A DNA stretch of 5,783 nt from JBMTVN01 sp046047235 (GTDB lineage: Bacteria; Verrucomicrobiota; Verrucomicrobiia; Limisphaerales; JAHDYP01): contig JBJOII010000239.1 of the NCBI GenBank assembly GCA_046047235.1, forward strand, positions 1 through 5,783, in the 5' to 3' direction. Positions 1 through 5,213 of this stretch are shown piece by piece. Each line of letters begins with the position of its first letter. Positions within the stretch are counted from its first letter, which is position 1. The position numbers were made by a program, and so were the translations under genes. The notes below the pieces were generated by a model that had not been told where the DNA came from, did no database searches, and saw only the letters and a program-made list of their open reading frames with translations.

Positions 1-298
1 TGTTCATCGAAAAGAAACCCCGGTCCGCATTCCAGTTCTCCATCCCCCCAACCAACGGATCCATTCCACCATCGCCACCAGAACCAGCACCGCCCGTCGG
101 TTCAATCTCGATAGGCTCAGCCGGCTTCACCACCTCACCACCCACCAAACCGCGATTCCCATACGTCCCGTCATTTCCCAGTCCACCGCCGTTCGCAGGA
201 ATCGGCGTCGGTGACTTCGGCTTCCGCTTACACCCAACACCACCACCCACCACCAAAGCGGTAGCCAAAAGCAAATTGATAAACAGGGAACGTTTCAT
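1..298 (-). CDS. pal: Pal-like peptidoglycan-associated lipoprotein, N-terminal part (runs off window)
   Basis: The first 99 codons of a gene that continues past the left edge. It begins at an ATG 27 bases after the tolB stop. The N-terminus is a lipoprotein signal peptide: MKR, a hydrophobic stretch (residues 5-18), then GGGVGC with Cys23 as the likely lipidated residue, followed by basic residues. The -3 position of the lipobox is Gly rather than the usual Leu/Val/Ile, so the site is non-canonical. Residues 24-83 are a Gly/Pro-rich linker, and the last visible part (ENWNADRGFFSMN) resembles the segment just before an OmpA-like domain. The OmpA domain itself is outside the window, so the Pal call rests on the lipoprotein signal plus its position directly after tolB in the canonical tolQ-R-A-B-pal order. 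In this family Pal anchors the outer membrane to peptidoglycan and binds TolB and TolA. No strong Shine-Dalgarno precedes the ATG. It could instead be an unrelated lipoprotein. Confidence 0.75.
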   Translation of the reverse strand, partial: MKRSLFINLLLATALVVGGGVGCKRKPKSPTPIPANGGGLGNDGTYGNRGLVGGEVVKPAEPIEIEPTGGAGSGGDGGMDPLVGGMENWNADRGFFSMN

Positions 299-325
299 TT
301 TAGTCAAAATTATGTCCGGGTACGG

Positions 326-1501
326 TTATTTCACCCAATCCGGCTGGGAACAACTGCCTGAAAAACGGCGAACATCCTTGATCTGTTTGGTAGGCACGTC
401 AAGCATAGACAGGACTTTGCCGCCTCCAACCCGACGCACAAACAACAAGGTCCGCGAGTTAGCCGCCCACACCGGATCCTCCCCCTGACTCAACTCCTCC
501 GCCTTGCCCCCCCCCGCCGGCACCACACACACCTGAAACCCACCCGTGGACTCAGTAAATGCAATCCACTTCCCGTCCGGCGACCAACTCGGCTCAGTAA
601 AACTCCCCCACGCACCCGAAATGCTCAACCGCTTCAACTGCCCCCCAGCCGAAGGAATGGTATACAACGCCGCCTTGCCGTCCTTCCGCGAAATCACACA
701 CAAGGTCCGACCATCCGGCGACCAACACGGCGAAGACTCATCCTCCTTGGTCGTGGTCAACCGCTTCAAATTACTCCCGTCCACGTCCGCCACATATAAA
801 TCCGGACTCCCCCCCTTGCTCAAAATCATCGCCACCCGCTTACCATCCGGTGAAACCGCCGGCGAACCGTTCAACCCCGGAAAACCCGCCACCACCGCCC
901 TCACCCCCGTCGATAAATCATGCGAGTAAATCCGCGGTAACCCCGTCCGATATGATGTATACAAAATGCTGTTCTGCCCCGGCACCCACGCCGGATCCCG
1001 CGTCAACACCCCGTCCTTGGTCAGTTGCAAATGGTTGTAGCCATCGTAATCGGTCAGCATCACCTCGCTCGCCTTCCCCGACTCCACCCGAAAGACCACC
1101 CTCGACCGCGCAATCCCAATCCGCCCCGGCCCCGTCGGAGCCGGCAAGGAAACGAAATCGTCCGCAAAGGCATGCGCCAACGCCCGCAAGTTCGCCCCAC
1201 GATACTCCCGACTTAGCAACCCCTGCCCCGCCAGATATACTTTGCCCACCAGCCTATCCCCACCCACCTCCCCCTTCAGTTGATACCGGGCAGCCGAAGC
1301 CTCCACCACCTCAAATCCCTGCACCCCCAAATCAAACCGCAAAGCACTCAACGCCTCCCCGCTAAATCCCTCCAGCGAAACCGGAATGGCCCCGTTCTCT
1401 GCCTCCCGATTAATGTCACCCGAAAACTGAGCCGCCCGTAGCCCCACCACAAATAGCACCACCCCCAACCCCATCGCCAAAATCCTGTTCATGCGCTTCA
1501 T
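326..1501 (-). CDS. tolB: TolB, periplasmic beta-propeller protein of the Tol-Pal system
   Basis: A 391-residue protein, close to the usual TolB length of about 400-430. Residues 1-23 form a signal peptide ending LRA before AQ. Residues 24 to about 140 match the N-terminal TolB domain (a GFEVVEASAARYQLKG segment, then a VYL..G..LLSREYRG strand). From about 143 comes the C-terminal propeller: EVMLTDYDGYNHLQLT, then repeats with VSPDGKRVA (216-224), WSPDGRTL (260-267) and WSPDGKWIA (306-314), each followed by a G..LKRLT/LS-type strand. TolB works in the periplasm, linking TolA to Pal. The gene overlaps the tolA stop by ATGA, so translation is probably coupled; the alternative ATG three codons later (1492) is less likely. 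A run of nine G (minus strand) at 507-515 encodes Gly330-332. The identification is firm from repeats and operon position. Confidence 0.93.
   Translation of the reverse strand: MKRMNRILAMGLGVVLFVVGLRAAQFSGDINREAENGAIPVSLEGFSGEALSALRFDLGVQGFEVVEASAARYQLKGEVGGDRLVGKVYLAGQGLLSREYRGANLRALAHAFADDFVSLPAPTGPGRIGIARSRVVFRVESGKASEVMLTDYDGYNHLQLTKDGVLTRDPAWVPGQNSILYTSYRTGLPRIYSHDLSTGVRAVVAGFPGLNGSPAVSPDGKRVAMILSKGGSPDLYVADVDGSNLKRLTTTKEDESSPCWSPDGRTLCVISRKDGKAALYTIPSAGGQLKRLSISGAWGSFTEPSWSPDGKWIAFTESTGGFQVCVVPAGGGKAEELSQGEDPVWAANSRTLLFVRRVGGGKVLSMLDVPTKQIKDVRRFSGSCSQPDWVK
507..515 (-). repeat. G9 homopolymer inside tolB
   Basis: Nine consecutive C on the plus strand (G on the coding strand) lie inside the last part of the TolB propeller, encoding Gly330-332 of the PAGGGKAEE segment. 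It is the longest homopolymer in the window. Runs this long are prone to slippage, and a one-base change would shift the frame about 60 codons before the stop. Whether it varies cannot be seen here. Confidence 0.8.
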
Positions 1502-2427
1502 CCCAATCGTAGTTTTGAACTCAAGTTAAAGTTGATCCTTACCGTCCGCTGTAACTCCCCACTCGCCCTCGCCGCCGACGGAAATTTCGGCACCCCCACA
1601 CGCCGCACCGCATCCAATGCCGCCTGCACACTGTTGTCCAATGCCGCGATCCCCGAACGACTCACAATCCTGTCCCGCAAAACCTTGCCATCGTGATTCA
1701 CCACCACCTCCACCACCACCGTCGCCCGATCATCCTTCAACTCAGACGGCGCAACCCAATACCGGTCATACTCACTCACCACCGCCTGGTTCCAGTTCGC
1801 AAACGCCGCCCCACCCCCACCCGGCCCCGGAATGTCAATCTTCGTGGAGGACGATGCCACCGCCCGAATCTGCGCATTCGCCCTCGCCACACTTTGCTCC
1901 AATGCCCTGGCCGCCTCCTGCTGCCGCTTCCGCTCCACCTCCGCAGCCCGCTCCCTCGCCTCCCGCGCAGGATCAGCCTTCGGCTTGATCAACGTGTCCG
2001 ACACCTTAATCTCCTGCTTGGGCTTCACCACCGGCTTGTCCTTCGGCTTGTCCTTCGGTTTATCCTGAGGCTTGGCTGCTGGCTTCGGCGGCTCAACCAC
2101 CGGCTTGGGAGGATCCCTCCTCTCCACCGGTTCAGGTCTCACCACCGGCGGAGCCGGCTCAGGCTCAGGTTCAGGCCGACGCTCCGGCTCCCGCAGCGTA
2201 ACCTCAGGCTCCGACCGCACCTCAGCCTGGCTCGCCGCCGGAGGCGGCTCACCCCCACCGGAAATCAACGCATCCACCAACTCCGACGGAATTACATGCA
2301 ACACCGGCATGCTGTTCAACTGCGGCGGACGCTTCGGCGCAAAGGCCGGCCCCAAAATCAACAACAACAACAACAACCCATGCAACAACCCCGATAGGAT
2401 CAATACTTTTCGCTGTATGACTCTCAT
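1498..2427 (-). CDS. tolA: TolA/TonB-family energy-transducing protein
   Basis: A 309-residue protein with the three-part TolA/TonB layout. Residues 8-28 are a single N-terminal membrane helix containing the S-x3-H motif (Ser12, His16) that TolA and TonB use to engage the TolQ-TolR or ExbB-ExbD motor. Residues 58-150 form a Pro/Glu/Lys-rich spacer (PEPEPEPAP, then KPKDKPKDKP), and 152-192 a charged, probably helical segment rich in Ala, Arg, Glu and Gln. After a glycine hinge (PGPGGGG, 200-206), residues 210-303 form the C-terminal domain (VVVEVVVNHDGKVL, SGIAALDNSVQAALDAV, FPSAA). The Pro-rich spacer and this domain are TonB-like, but position between tolR and tolB argues for the TolA role: carrying motor force across the periplasm to TolB/Pal. 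It is shorter than the 421-residue E. coli TolA. The start overlaps the tolR stop by ATGA and has a GGAG site five bases upstream. Confidence 0.88.
   Translation of the reverse strand: MRVIQRKVLILSGLLHGLLLLLLILGPAFAPKRPPQLNSMPVLHVIPSELVDALISGGGEPPPAASQAEVRSEPEVTLREPERRPEPEPEPAPPVVRPEPVERRDPPKPVVEPPKPAAKPQDKPKDKPKDKPVVKPKQEIKVSDTLIKPKADPAREARERAAEVERKRQQEAARALEQSVARANAQIRAVASSSTKIDIPGPGGGGAAFANWNQAVVSEYDRYWVAPSELKDDRATVVVEVVVNHDGKVLRDRIVSRSGIAALDNSVQAALDAVRRVGVPKFPSAARASGELQRTVRINFNLSSKLRLG
2033..2068 (-). repeat. 12-bp imperfect tandem repeat in the tolA spacer
   Basis: Three consecutive 12-base units (two identical GGCTTGTCCTTC on the plus strand, one diverged GGTTTATCCTGA) encode the repeated Lys-Asp-Lys-Pro part of the TolA spacer. 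Changes in copy number would keep the frame and alter only spacer length. Confidence 0.75.
2359..2376 (-). repeat. (CAA)6 triplet repeat encoding leucines of the TolA membrane helix
   Basis: Six CAA triplets on the plus strand, read as TTG or its frame equivalent on the coding strand, lie in the stretch that encodes the poly-leucine core of the TolA membrane helix (about residues 18-24). Slippage by one unit would add or remove one residue in the helix between the S-x3-H motif and its end. Confidence 0.7.
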
Positions 2428-2837
2428 CTCGGCTCCGTTCTCGGCTCAGACCGCAACGATAAATTTAACCCCAACCTCGCACACAAATCCGCTACCTGAA
2501 ACACATCGTCAAAGGGAGCCACCGCATCCGCCCGAATAAAAATAATCACCTCCGGATTCGCCTGCTTCGCCGCGCTTAACCGCTGCCCCAAAGCCTCATA
2601 CCCCATCTCCTCCCCTTCCAACTCGTAAACCCCACGCCTCAGTAACTCCAACGTCAGAAAATCACTCCGCTGCATCGACGGATCCGGCTGCCCCCCCTTC
2701 GGCAACGTAATCCCCTGATTCATCAGCGGCGTCGTAATGATGAAAATGATCAACAACACAAACGCCAAGTCCAACAACGGCGTAATGTTGATCTCATTCA
2801 ACGTCACCAAATGTCCACGCTGCGAAAACCGTCGCAT
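2424..2837 (-). CDS. tolR: TolR/ExbD-family motor protein
   Basis: A 137-residue protein, a normal size for TolR/ExbD (about 140). A short cytoplasmic N-terminus (NEINITPLLD) leads into one membrane helix at about residues 21-39. Asp23 in NITPLLDLAFVLLIIFIIT matches the proton-pathway aspartate of the family (Asp23 in TolR, Asp25 in ExbD). The periplasmic part (residues 40-130) shows the usual LP pattern after the helix, a strand ITLPKGG, and an IFIRADAVAPFDDVFQVADLCARLGL segment like the family's 'i.aD....y..v..v.....' motif. TolR pairs with TolQ to use the proton gradient. An AGGAG site six bases upstream supports the ATG at 2837. It lies 23 bases after tolQ and overlaps tolA by ATGA. TolR rather than ExbD is chosen from the tolB/pal context. 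Confidence 0.93.
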   Translation of the reverse strand: MRRFSQRGHLVTLNEINITPLLDLAFVLLIIFIITTPLMNQGITLPKGGQPDPSMQRSDFLTLELLRRGVYELEGEEMGYEALGQRLSAAKQANPEVIIFIRADAVAPFDDVFQVADLCARLGLNLSLRSEPRTEPR

Positions 2838-2843
2838 AGCTCA

Positions 2844-2848
2844 CTCCT
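2844..2848 (-). promoter_or_regulatory. Shine-Dalgarno site of tolR
   Basis: AGGAG (CTCCT on the plus strand) ends six bases before the tolR ATG, an ideal spacing. It is the clearest ribosome binding site in the window and lies in the 23-base gap between tolQ and tolR. Confidence 0.75.
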
Positions 2849-2860
2849 CACAACCCACTC

Positions 2861-3631
2861 TCATTCCCCTGCCCCCGCCTCACCCCGCACCTGAAAAATC
2901 TCCTCGTCGTCCCGCAAATACTCAGTCTCCATCCTCGATGCCAATTCCTGCGCAAAATTGTCCAAACCCACAGTAAACACCCGTAAATGATGCACCAGCC
3001 AGTTGTACCCAAACATCGACGGAATCGCCACCAACAACCCCGCCACAGTCGTCACTAAAGACCCCGCCACACCCGGCGCCATCGAACTCAACGAAGCCTG
3101 CCCCGCCTGCGCTACCCCGCTAAACGCACTCATCACACCCCAAACCGTCCCCAATAAACCCAAAAACGGCGCCCCACTCACCGCTATCGCCAATAAAATT
3201 AAACCCGACTCCAACTTCAAACTCTCCTCCGCTACCCCACGCTCCAAAGTCCGCTTCACATGCTCCATCGCCTTCAACGAAATATACCGACGCCGCCCCA
3301 CCCCGCTCGGCGTCTTCAACCGCGTGTCCAATTCCATGCATCCAGCCTGATAGACGGCAAATAACGGACAACCCTCCGCCTGAATCCGCCGATCGTAAAT
3401 CGCCATCACCGGAGCCTGAGACCGAAACTCCGCATCAAATAACCGATTCAACTTCTTCGCCCGACGCATCTGCGCAGCCTTCGTCGCCATCACGCTCCAC
3501 GCAAAAATCGAAAAAAAGACGAGCAAGACAATGATCGCCTTGGCTTCCGGCCTCGCTTGCTTCCAAATATACAAAAGCTCCATCTCCGGAACCTTGGCAG
3601 CAGCAATAACAAAATAAGCTCCTACATTCAT
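2861..3631 (-). CDS. tolQ: TolQ/ExbB-family proton channel protein
   Basis: With the chosen ATG the protein has 256 residues and three membrane helices: about 30-50 (AIIVLLVFFSIFAWSVMAT), 143-170 and 190-212. The family signature is clear in APFLGLLGTVWGVM (154-167) and APGVAGSLVTTVAGLLVAIP (185-204). Between helices 1 and 2 is the long cytoplasmic loop typical of TolQ. The family forms a pentamer around a TolR dimer in the inner membrane and conducts protons. At residue 190 it has Gly where E. coli ExbB has Glu176 (GIAEAL). The reading frame extends upstream to an ATG at 3700 with a fair GAGGTG site, but that adds a glycine-rich, non-conserved tail read through a G8 run and lies upstream of a candidate promoter. 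A later ATG at 3583 is also possible. It is the first gene of the operon. Confidence 0.92.
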   Translation of the reverse strand: MNVGAYFVIAAAKVPEMELLYIWKQARPEAKAIIVLLVFFSIFAWSVMATKAAQMRRAKKLNRLFDAEFRSQAPVMAIYDRRIQAEGCPLFAVYQAGCMELDTRLKTPSGVGRRRYISLKAMEHVKRTLERGVAEESLKLESGLILLAIAVSGAPFLGLLGTVWGVMSAFSGVAQAGQASLSSMAPGVAGSLVTTVAGLLVAIPSMFGYNWLVHHLRVFTVGLDNFAQELASRMETEYLRDDEEIFQVRGEAGAGE

Positions 3632-3661
3632 CTCACACCCAAAAAACTGCGATCGCCCAAG

Positions 3662-3690
3662 GATGTATCCCCCCCCACCACCAAGGTCAA
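3662..3690 (-). promoter_or_regulatory. Candidate sigma-70-like promoter for the tol operon
   Basis: On the minus strand TTGACC (plus 3685-3690; 5 of 6 matches to TTGACA) is followed after exactly 17 bases by TACATC (plus 3662-3667; a weak 3 of 6 match to TATAAT), about 30 bases before the chosen tolQ ATG. The spacer contains eight consecutive G (plus C at 3669-3676). The -10 match is poor, so this is a suggestion based on position and the good -35. Confidence 0.3.
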
Positions 3691-3723
3691 AAGCTTTCAT
3701 CCCCAAAACACCTCAAACCAATA

Positions 3724-3772
3724 TCTCCCATCTCCCATCTCCCATCTCCCATCTCCCATATCCCATCTCCCA
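3724..3772. repeat. Heptamer tandem array (TCTCCCA)7, GGGAGAT on the minus strand
   Basis: Seven adjacent 7-base units. Units 1-5 and 7 are TCTCCCA and unit 6 (3759-3765) is TATCCCA. The array decays to the right: 3773-3792 can be read as further diverged units (CATCCA, CCCCCCT, ACTCCCA), ending three bases before recognisable DUF167 coding sequence. Read on the minus strand the units are GGG plus a four-base spacer, matching the G3-N(1-7) pattern for a G-quadruplex, with six GGG runs in a row at regular spacing. It lies some 35 bases upstream of the candidate tol promoter. Three units equal 21 bases, so changes that are not multiples of three would shift any reading frame across it. Confidence 0.95.
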
Positions 3773-3794
3773 CATCCACCCCCCTACTCCCAAC

Positions 3795-3983
3795 CTCCGC
3801 ATCCGAATCACAGCACCACCCGTCGATTCCAAAGCCAACGACGCCCTCATAGATTTCCTCGCCAAACTCCTCCACTGCCCCCGCTCCCAAATCCACATCA
3901 AACACGGCCTCACCTCCCGACAAAAAACCCTCGCCATCTATAACCTCACCCCAGAGTTCATCCTCCAAACCCTCCAACCCTAA
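3795..3983 (+). pseudogene. DUF167/YggU-type protein, N-terminus missing and replaced by repeat
   Basis: The last 62 codons of an open frame look like the C-terminal two thirds of a DUF167 (YggU) protein: LRIRITAPPVDSKANDALIDFLAKL, then a hydrophilic strand, then HGLTSRQKTLAI and a short tail before TAA. The family hallmark APPVDGKAN-x-ALI-x-FLA and the following G-x-TSR-x-K motif are both recognisable. Complete members are about 75-100 residues and begin with a strand bearing a Lys/Pro-x-Ala-Ser/Lys-type motif; that part, about 25-35 residues, is absent. The frame continues upstream without a stop to an ATG at 3663, but this adds only low-complexity Pro/Ser/His sequence from the heptamer array. 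No ATG, GTG or TTG occurs in frame nearer. Function of DUF167 is not established. The surviving part has no stop or frameshift, and its C-ending codons match the next gene, so decay is recent or the remnant is still translated as a 106-residue hybrid. Confidence 0.65.
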
Positions 3984-3995
3984 TCCCCGCCAACC

Positions 3996-4036
3996 GCCCT
4001 CAGCCCTCAGCCCTCAGCCCTCAGCCCTCAGCCCTC
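3996..4036. repeat. Heptamer tandem array (GCCCTCA)5.9, GGGCTGA on the minus strand
   Basis: Five perfect GCCCTCA units (3996-4030) and six further bases of a sixth. It starts 13 bases after the stop codon of the DUF167-like remnant and ends 56 bases before the transporter start. The unit differs from the array at 3724-3772 but has the same length and, on the minus strand, the same GGG-N4 design, so it too fits a G-quadruplex pattern. The rest of the gap to 4092 is C-rich with no visible promoter or Shine-Dalgarno site. Confidence 0.95.
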
Positions 4037-4092
4037 CCCCGCAATAGCTCCCCCTTCCCATCCGCCGCCCCACACGCTACCGTCCCTCCCCG

Positions 4093-5088
4093 TTGAACGT
4101 CGTTGCCGCCATCGATCAAAGCCCCCTGCTGCAGAACCCCCTCTTCCTGCTCGGGCTCTTTATGGCCGGATCCTTCCTCATGATCTGGCGACTCGAAATC
4201 CTCACCCAACGCGGCGTCGAAGGCACCGTCCTCGGCACCCTAGTCATGCCCTACTGCTCCGGTATCGGTAACCTCGTCTTCGCTATCCTCGCCCACCGCT
4301 CCCCAGACCTGAACGCCACCGTCGTCGTCGAAAACTCCATCGTCAATAACGTCACCAATATGACGCTCCTCCTCGGCCTCCCCGCCATCCTCTGGGGCGC
4401 CGCCAACTCCCGCCCCGGAAAATCCAACCGCAAAAAAAAGGAAGTCGCCGCCCAACGCCTCAATAAACTCTCCATCTTCCTCACCCTCGCCGCCGTCCTC
4501 TTCTTCACCGGTATCTCCTGGGCCCTCGGCCAAGACGGCCAGTTCGACCGTAACGACGGCATCGTCCTCATCGCCCTCTTCCTCTTCTGGCAATGCTTCC
4601 ACGTCTACGATGTCCTCAAAACCAACGTCCGCGAACAACGCCCACTCCACTGGCTCCTCGCCCTCGACTTCCTCCTCCTCCTCCTCGGCGGTTTCGACGT
4701 CTACTATAGCATCGACCGACTGGTAATCTGGATCGGCCAACAAGATCACAACTCCCTCAGCCAACACGCCGGATGGCTCTCCGGCTGGCTCATGGTCCTC
4801 CCCAATGCCCTCCTCGCCCTCTACTACGGATGGCGACGCAAACCCGAAGTCATCTATACCTCCCAAATCGGAGACGGCCATATCTGTATACCCCTCTGCC
4901 TCGGTATCGCCGCCGTCATCAGCCCCCTCGAAACCCCCGCCTTCTTCAACCCCGCTATCCTCCTCCTCCTCGCCGCACTCGCCATCCACGCCACGGTCGT
5001 CGGCTTCTTCGGCCAACTCCCCCGCTTCGTCGGTATCTTCCTCACCCTCCTCTACGCCATCTTCGTCGTCAAAGGCTTCGGCTCCTAA
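4093..5088 (+). CDS. Divergent sodium/calcium-exchanger-like membrane protein
   Basis: A 331-residue hydrophobic protein with about ten membrane segments and a basic cytoplasmic-type loop at 107-124 (NRKKKEVAAQR), splitting it into two halves as in bacterial CaCA-superfamily exchangers (about 300-370 residues). Two regions look like the inverted alpha repeats. Residues 50-100 contain CSGIGNLVFAILAHRSPDL and NNVTNMTLLLGL, resembling GTSAPEL and SNIANILLVLGL. Residues 232-272 contain VLPNALLALYYG and QIGDGHICIPLCLGI, resembling SLPELVTSL and VIGSNIFNILLVLGI. The acidic Glu of both motifs is Asn here (Asn60, Asn238), so calcium exchange is uncertain. The first possible start in frame is TTG at 4093, after a stop at 4045-4047, with no ribosome site; ATG at 4162 would cut the first helix. 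The gene ends TAATAA. It runs the same way as the DUF167 remnant and converges with the next gene. Confidence 0.7.
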   Translation: MNVVAAIDQSPLLQNPLFLLGLFMAGSFLMIWRLEILTQRGVEGTVLGTLVMPYCSGIGNLVFAILAHRSPDLNATVVVENSIVNNVTNMTLLLGLPAILWGAANSRPGKSNRKKKEVAAQRLNKLSIFLTLAAVLFFTGISWALGQDGQFDRNDGIVLIALFLFWQCFHVYDVLKTNVREQRPLHWLLALDFLLLLLGGFDVYYSIDRLVIWIGQQDHNSLSQHAGWLSGWLMVLPNALLALYYGWRRKPEVIYTSQIGDGHICIPLCLGIAAVISPLETPAFFNPAILLLLAALAIHATVVGFFGQLPRFVGIFLTLLYAIFVVKGFGS

Positions 5089-5186
5089 TAAGCCCAAGAC
5101 CGGGGGAAAAACCAACCACCCGTCCGTCCGCTTGTCCCAGCTCCCGCGCGAAGCGCCCAACCCACCCTCTCCTCTCTCCCCTCTCC

Positions 5187-5213
5187 AGTTCAAAGCGCCC
5201 CGCGCTTTGAACT
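5187..5213. terminator. Perfect inverted repeat, candidate terminator between convergent genes
   Basis: AGTTCAAAGCGC, a three-base CCC loop, then GCGCTTTGAACT: twelve-base arms with no mismatch. It sits between the convergent transporter (ends 5088) and DUF1080-like gene, whose TGA starts at base 5215 and shares its last base, 5213, with the outer edge of the repeat. No T-run follows on either strand, so it is not a textbook intrinsic terminator; it may act as a transcript 3'-end stabiliser, a bidirectional terminator, or be one copy of a dispersed palindromic repeat. The 98 bases between the transporter stop and the hairpin hold only a pyrimidine-rich stretch (about 5165-5186) and no gene. 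Confidence 0.5.

Noticed and set aside
850..2539. Several plus-strand open frames opposite tolB and tolA (850-1365, 1617-1988, 1693-2397, 2072-2539)
   Set aside because: Products are low-complexity Pro/Arg/Ser sequences with no domain, opposite well-supported tol genes; they reflect C-rich antisense sequence.
3632..3706. Upstream extension of tolQ to ATG 3700 or TTG 3706
   Set aside because: The added residues are Gly-rich and unlike TolQ N-termini, include translation of the G8 run, and would lie at or above the candidate promoter. The GAGGTG near 3710 leaves some doubt.
3687..3977. Minus-strand open frames across the heptamer array (3687-3977 and 3713-3937)
   Set aside because: They are Gly/Glu/Trp-Glu-Met-Gly-Asp repeats from the array and antisense of the DUF167 remnant, with no recognisable domain.
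3724..4036. CRISPR array
   Set aside because: Units are 7 bases with no spacers, far below CRISPR repeat and spacer lengths, and no cas gene is near.
4240..5193. Long open frame of 317 codons on the minus strand opposite the transporter
   Set aside because: Its product is almost all Glu, Asp, Gly and Val, the mirror of C-ending codons on the plus strand. The plus-strand frame has clear membrane helices and family motifs.
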